Origin: Granulosicoccaceae bacterium
GTDB lineage: Bacteria; Pseudomonadota; Gammaproteobacteria; DAOVJZ01
Length of the DNA: 8,283 nucleotides
NCBI GenBank assembly: GCA_030632035.1
Contig: DAOVJZ010000062.1
Span: 1-8,283 of the forward strand
Direction: 5' to 3'
Part shown: piece by piece, positions 6,190 to 8,283 of the stretch
Layout: each line of letters begins with the position of its first letter
How positions within the stretch are numbered: the first letter of the stretch is position 1
The notes under the pieces: model-generated
The model's input: only the letters and a program-made list of their open reading frames with translations
The model's database searches: none
Told to the model about the DNA's origin: nothing
Program-made: the position numbers and the translations under genes

Positions 6190-7467
6190 ATGAGCGACGA
6201 TAAAACAACTAGCGATGATAATGATAAACTCTTGTACTGCTCGTTTTGCGGTAAGAGCCAACACGAAGTTCGTAAACTGATTGCGGGTCCGTCTGTTTTT
6301 GTCTGCGATGAATGCGTTGAGCTTTGCAACGATATTATCCGCGAAGAAGTTAACGACAAGTCTTCCGGTACTGGCGAAAGTAAATTACCTACGCCTCATG
6401 AAATCAACGACATCCTTGAAGAATATGTTATTGGTCAGGCTCGCGCCAAGAGGGTCTTGTCTGTTGCTGTATACAACCATTACAAGCGACTTGATAACCC
6501 ATCCAAGAAAGACGAAGTTGAATTATCAAAAAGTAATATTCTTTTAGTTGGCCCTACCGGTTGCGGTAAAACACTGCTGGCTGAAACCTTGGCACGTTTA
6601 TTGAATGTGCCATTTACGATTGCTGATGCCACCACGCTGACCGAAGCAGGTTATGTGGGCGAAGATGTTGAAAACATTATTCAGAAGCTTTTGCAAAAAT
6701 GTGACTATGATGTAGAAAAGGCACAAACAGGTATCGTATATATTGATGAAATCGACAAGATTTCACGTAAGTCTGATAACCCATCTATTACACGCGATGT
6801 CTCTGGCGAAGGTGTGCAACAGGCATTATTGAAGTTGATAGAAGGTACGGTTGCTTCTGTACCACCTCAAGGCGGGCGCAAACATCCTCAACAGGAATTC
6901 CTGCAAGTAAACACAGCAAACATTCTGTTTATTTGTGGTGGTGCTTTTGCCGGACTCGACAAGATTATTCGTGATCGTTCAGAGAAGGGTGGTATTGGAT
7001 TCTCTGCTGAAGTGAAGAGCAAGGATGATAGCCGCAGTGTTGGTGAAGTCTTGAATGAGCTGGAACCTGAAGATCTTATCAAGTTTGGACTTATCCCCGA
7101 GTTTGTTGGGCGTTTGCCAGTACTTGCGACATTGACCGAGCTTGATGAAGATGCATTGATAAAAATTCTTACCGAGCCTAAGAATGCAATAACCAAACAG
7201 TATTCAAAACTGTTTGAAATGGAAGATTGCGAAGTAGAATTCAGGGAGGATGCCTTGAAAGCTGTTTCACGCAAGGCCATGGAGCGCAAAACTGGCGCAC
7301 GTGGATTGCGCTCGATCCTGGAGCAAGTATTGCTCGATACGATGTATGACCTCCCGTCCATGGATGAGGTTACAAAAGTTGTCGTTGATGCCGATGTTAT
7401 AGATGGTAAGTCAAAACCCTTGTTGATGTTTGAGGGCGGAGAAGCCAAACGTACCGCCTCTGAATAA
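6190..7467 (+). CDS. clpX: ATP-dependent Clp protease, ATP-binding subunit ClpX
   Basis: Hexameric AAA+ unfoldase that recognises ssrA-tagged and other substrates, threads them through its pore and feeds ClpP. The 425 residues match the family (E. coli 424). The N-terminal zinc-binding domain has C17, C20, C39 and C42. Then come Walker A GPTGCGKT (121-128), pore-1 GYVG (154-157), Walker B IVYIDEID (182-189) with catalytic E187, the RKH loop (230-232), the ClpP-docking IGF loop (269-271), the arginine finger R308 in EFVGRLP, and sensor-2 R371 in GARGLR. All key residues are present. Compared with E. coli one residue is missing just before the IGF tip. TAAGGTGA (6179-6186) is the ribosome binding site. 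No convincing promoter was found in the 130-nt gap, so it is probably read from upstream with clpP. Confidence 0.98.
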   Translation: MSDDKTTSDDNDKLLYCSFCGKSQHEVRKLIAGPSVFVCDECVELCNDIIREEVNDKSSGTGESKLPTPHEINDILEEYVIGQARAKRVLSVAVYNHYKRLDNPSKKDEVELSKSNILLVGPTGCGKTLLAETLARLLNVPFTIADATTLTEAGYVGEDVENIIQKLLQKCDYDVEKAQTGIVYIDEIDKISRKSDNPSITRDVSGEGVQQALLKLIEGTVASVPPQGGRKHPQQEFLQVNTANILFICGGAFAGLDKIIRDRSEKGGIGFSAEVKSKDDSRSVGEVLNELEPEDLIKFGLIPEFVGRLPVLATLTELDEDALIKILTEPKNAITKQYSKLFEMEDCEVEFREDALKAVSRKAMERKTGARGLRSILEQVLLDTMYDLPSMDEVTKVVVDADVIDGKSKPLLMFEGGEAKRTASE

Positions 7468-7477
7468 TTAAACACAC

Positions 7478-7508
7478 ACCTTGAAGGGCTAAAAAGGCTT
7501 CAGGGTTT
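7478..7508 (+). terminator. Hairpin after clpX, weak terminator or attenuator
   Basis: ACCTTGAAG (7478-7486) pairs with CTTCAGGGT (7498-7506) as a 9-bp stem with one U-G pair and an 11-nt loop. It starts 10 nt after the clpX stop codon. Only three Ts follow, so full intrinsic termination is doubtful and read-through into lon is likely. Confidence 0.4.
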
Positions 7509-7516
7509 GACAGAAC

Positions 7517-7550
7517 GGTTGATATAACAAGAAACGACCCCATTTCTCAG
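7517..7550 (+). promoter_or_regulatory. Sigma-32 (RpoH) type heat-shock promoter of lon
   Basis: CCCCATTT (7538-7545) matches the sigma-32 -10 consensus CCCCATNT exactly. Thirteen bases upstream lies GGTTGATA (7517-7524), resembling the CTTGAAA -35. The E. coli lon heat-shock promoter, recalled from memory, has a similar GTTGAAT -35 and the same 13-nt spacing before CCCCATAT. Transcription should start near 7550, leaving a leader of about 134 nt. Confidence 0.75.
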
Positions 7551-7552
7551 GG

Positions 7553-7613
7553 TAGGAAGGGGTACGGAGCGGCGACTTTAAACACGTCATCTAAATTTCC
7601 GTACTTACTCCTG
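7553..7613 (+). promoter_or_regulatory. Long 5' hairpin at the head of the lon leader
   Basis: AGGAAGGGGTACGGA (7554-7568) pairs with TCCGTACTTACTCCT (7598-7612). A 9-bp inner helix (7 Watson-Crick, 2 G-U) is separated from a 4-bp outer helix by a 2x2 internal loop, with one further wobble pair at 7553/7613. The apical loop is 29 nt. It begins at or just after the predicted sigma-32 start, so it would lie at the mRNA 5' end. No known riboswitch class is recognised. Confidence 0.5.
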
Positions 7614-7620
7614 AAATATC

Positions 7621-7676
7621 CCTGAATGGGCATAATTATTATATACAGAGCAGTTGAAGCAAGACTGCCCCAGGAG
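7621..7676 (+). promoter_or_regulatory. Hairpin that could sequester the lon ribosome binding site
   Basis: The lon Shine-Dalgarno AGGAG (7672-7676) is 7 nt before the ATG. TGCCC (7666-7670) pairs with GGGCA (7628-7632), and CAGG (7671-7674) with CCTG (7621-7624), giving 5 + 4 bp with a 3-nt bulge across a 33-nt loop. This would hide half of the Shine-Dalgarno. CTCCTG (7608-7613) offers a competing 6-bp pairing with CAGGAG (7671-7676). A temperature-responsive leader is possible, but the large loop makes the helix marginal. Confidence 0.3.
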
Positions 7677-7683
7677 CTAGAGC

Positions 7684-8283
7684 ATGTCTTCAGATTCAGA
7701 AGTGGTTAAAAACGGATTACAGGTATTACCTGTCCTGCCATTGCGCGATGTTGTTGTCTATCCGCATATGGTCATTCCATTGTTTGTTGGTCGTGAGCGT
7801 TCAATTGAGGCGCTGGAAGCGGCAATGGAAGAAAATGACAAGCAGATCCTTCTGGTTTCCCAAAAAAGCGCAAACGTAGATGATCCGCAACCGGATGATA
7901 TCCATCGCGTTGGTACGCTTTCCAATATTCTTCAGTTACTGAAACTGCCAGACGGTACCGTCAAGGTATTGGTTGAAGGCAGTACGCGTGCAAAAATCAT
8001 TCATTTCCTGAATGCAGAAGATGATTTTTATAAAGCGCAGATTGAAACACTGGAATCAGAAACAATTGACGAACGTGAAGCAGAAGTCTTGATGCGTTCT
8101 GTGATCTCGCAGTTCGAACAATACGTCAAAATGAACAAAAAGGTTCCGCCCGAGATTCTTACATCATTGACAGGCATTGATGAGCCAGGTCGTCTGGCAG
8201 ATACCATTGCCGCACATATGTCTCTCAAAATTGAAGAGAAACAAAAAGTGCTCGATATTGAAAATATTCAAGCTCGCCTCGAA
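7684..8283 (+). CDS. lon: ATP-dependent protease Lon (N-terminal part, 3' end outside window)
   Basis: Hexameric AAA+ serine-lysine protease that degrades misfolded proteins and short-lived regulators in the cytosol. The first 200 codons are visible and open to the edge; the full family protein is about 780-800 residues. The visible part is the LON N-domain, which takes part in substrate recognition and oligomerisation: PVLPLRDVVVYPHMVIPLFVGRE (16-38), LKLPDGTVKVLVEG (86-99), TIDEREAEVL (128-137) and LADTIAAHM (171-179) align closely with E. coli Lon. The AAA+ module and the S/K catalytic dyad lie outside. AGGAG (7672-7676) is 7 nt upstream of the ATG. The 216-nt gap from clpX contains its own sigma-32-like promoter and a structured leader, so lon is expected to be heat-inducible independently of clpPX. 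Confidence 0.97.
   Translation, partial: MSSDSEVVKNGLQVLPVLPLRDVVVYPHMVIPLFVGRERSIEALEAAMEENDKQILLVSQKSANVDDPQPDDIHRVGTLSNILQLLKLPDGTVKVLVEGSTRAKIIHFLNAEDDFYKAQIETLESETIDEREAEVLMRSVISQFEQYVKMNKKVPPEILTSLTGIDEPGRLADTIAAHMSLKIEEKQKVLDIENIQARLE

Noticed and set aside
5881..6264. 127-codon open frame on the minus strand across the clpP-clpX junction
   Set aside because: It lies opposite conserved coding sequence at both ends and has no recognisable motif, so it is taken as a chance frame.
6888..7475. 195-codon open frame opposite clpX
   Set aside because: Serine-rich low-complexity translation typical of the antisense strand of a conserved gene; no domain and no ribosome site.
7507..7528. TTGACA followed by TATAAC upstream of lon as a sigma-70 promoter
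   Set aside because: The boxes are good but only 10 nt apart, far short of the 16-18 nt needed. The adjacent sigma-32 arrangement explains the region better.
7626..7709. 27-codon frame (MGIIIIYRAVEARL...) overlapping the lon start in another frame
   Set aside because: No Shine-Dalgarno precedes its ATG and half of it is out-of-frame lon. It would only matter if ribosome profiling showed initiation at 7626.

Overview
This is a chromosomal housekeeping segment of a Gammaproteobacterium of moderate G+C content. The evidence is the conserved gene order folD / tRNA cluster / tig-clpP-clpX-lon, the close resemblance of ClpP, ClpX, FolD and Lon to the enterobacterial and pseudomonad proteins, and an apparent sigma-32-type promoter in front of lon. 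I cannot name the genus from sequence alone.

Layout. Minus strand, 1-2187: the 5' 729 codons of a membrane-bound HAMP-PAS-GGDEF-EAL cyclic-di-GMP protein, cut by the window edge inside its EAL domain. Minus strand, 2404-3258: folD, followed by a likely AT-rich terminator in the 216-nt gap before the GGDEF-EAL gene. Plus strand, 3341-3377: a strong tRNA promoter divergent from folD. Plus strand, 3396-3849: tRNA-Pro(UGG), tRNA-Arg(UCU), tRNA-His(GUG) and tRNA-Lys(CUU), closed by two hairpin terminators in tandem. A TATAAT box then precedes tRNA-Leu(UAG) at 3951-4035, which sits only 30 nt before tig with no terminator between them. Plus strand, 4066-7467: tig, clpP and clpX. Plus strand, 7684 to the window end: the first 200 codons of lon, after a 216-nt structured leader.

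Function. Trigger factor meets nascent chains at the ribosome, ClpXP degrades tagged and regulatory proteins, and Lon removes misfolded ones, so the right half is a protein-quality-control cluster. The left half joins translation supply (tRNAs) and one-carbon metabolism (FolD, which also supports formyl-Met initiation). The c-di-GMP gene appears to be an unrelated lineage-specific neighbour.

No CRISPR array, transposon, prophage, toxin-antitoxin pair or clearly new enzyme system is present. The less routine signals are non-coding. (1) The lon leader has a sigma-32-like promoter, a long 5' hairpin, and two alternative pairings that could cover the lon ribosome binding site. (2) The clpP-clpX gap carries three consecutive mini-ORFs leading into clpX. 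(3) A 17-bp hairpin lies between tRNA-Arg and tRNA-His. (4) The tRNA-Leu promoter abuts a terminator hairpin and probably yields a mixed tRNA-tig transcript. All are inferences from reading the sequence by eye.
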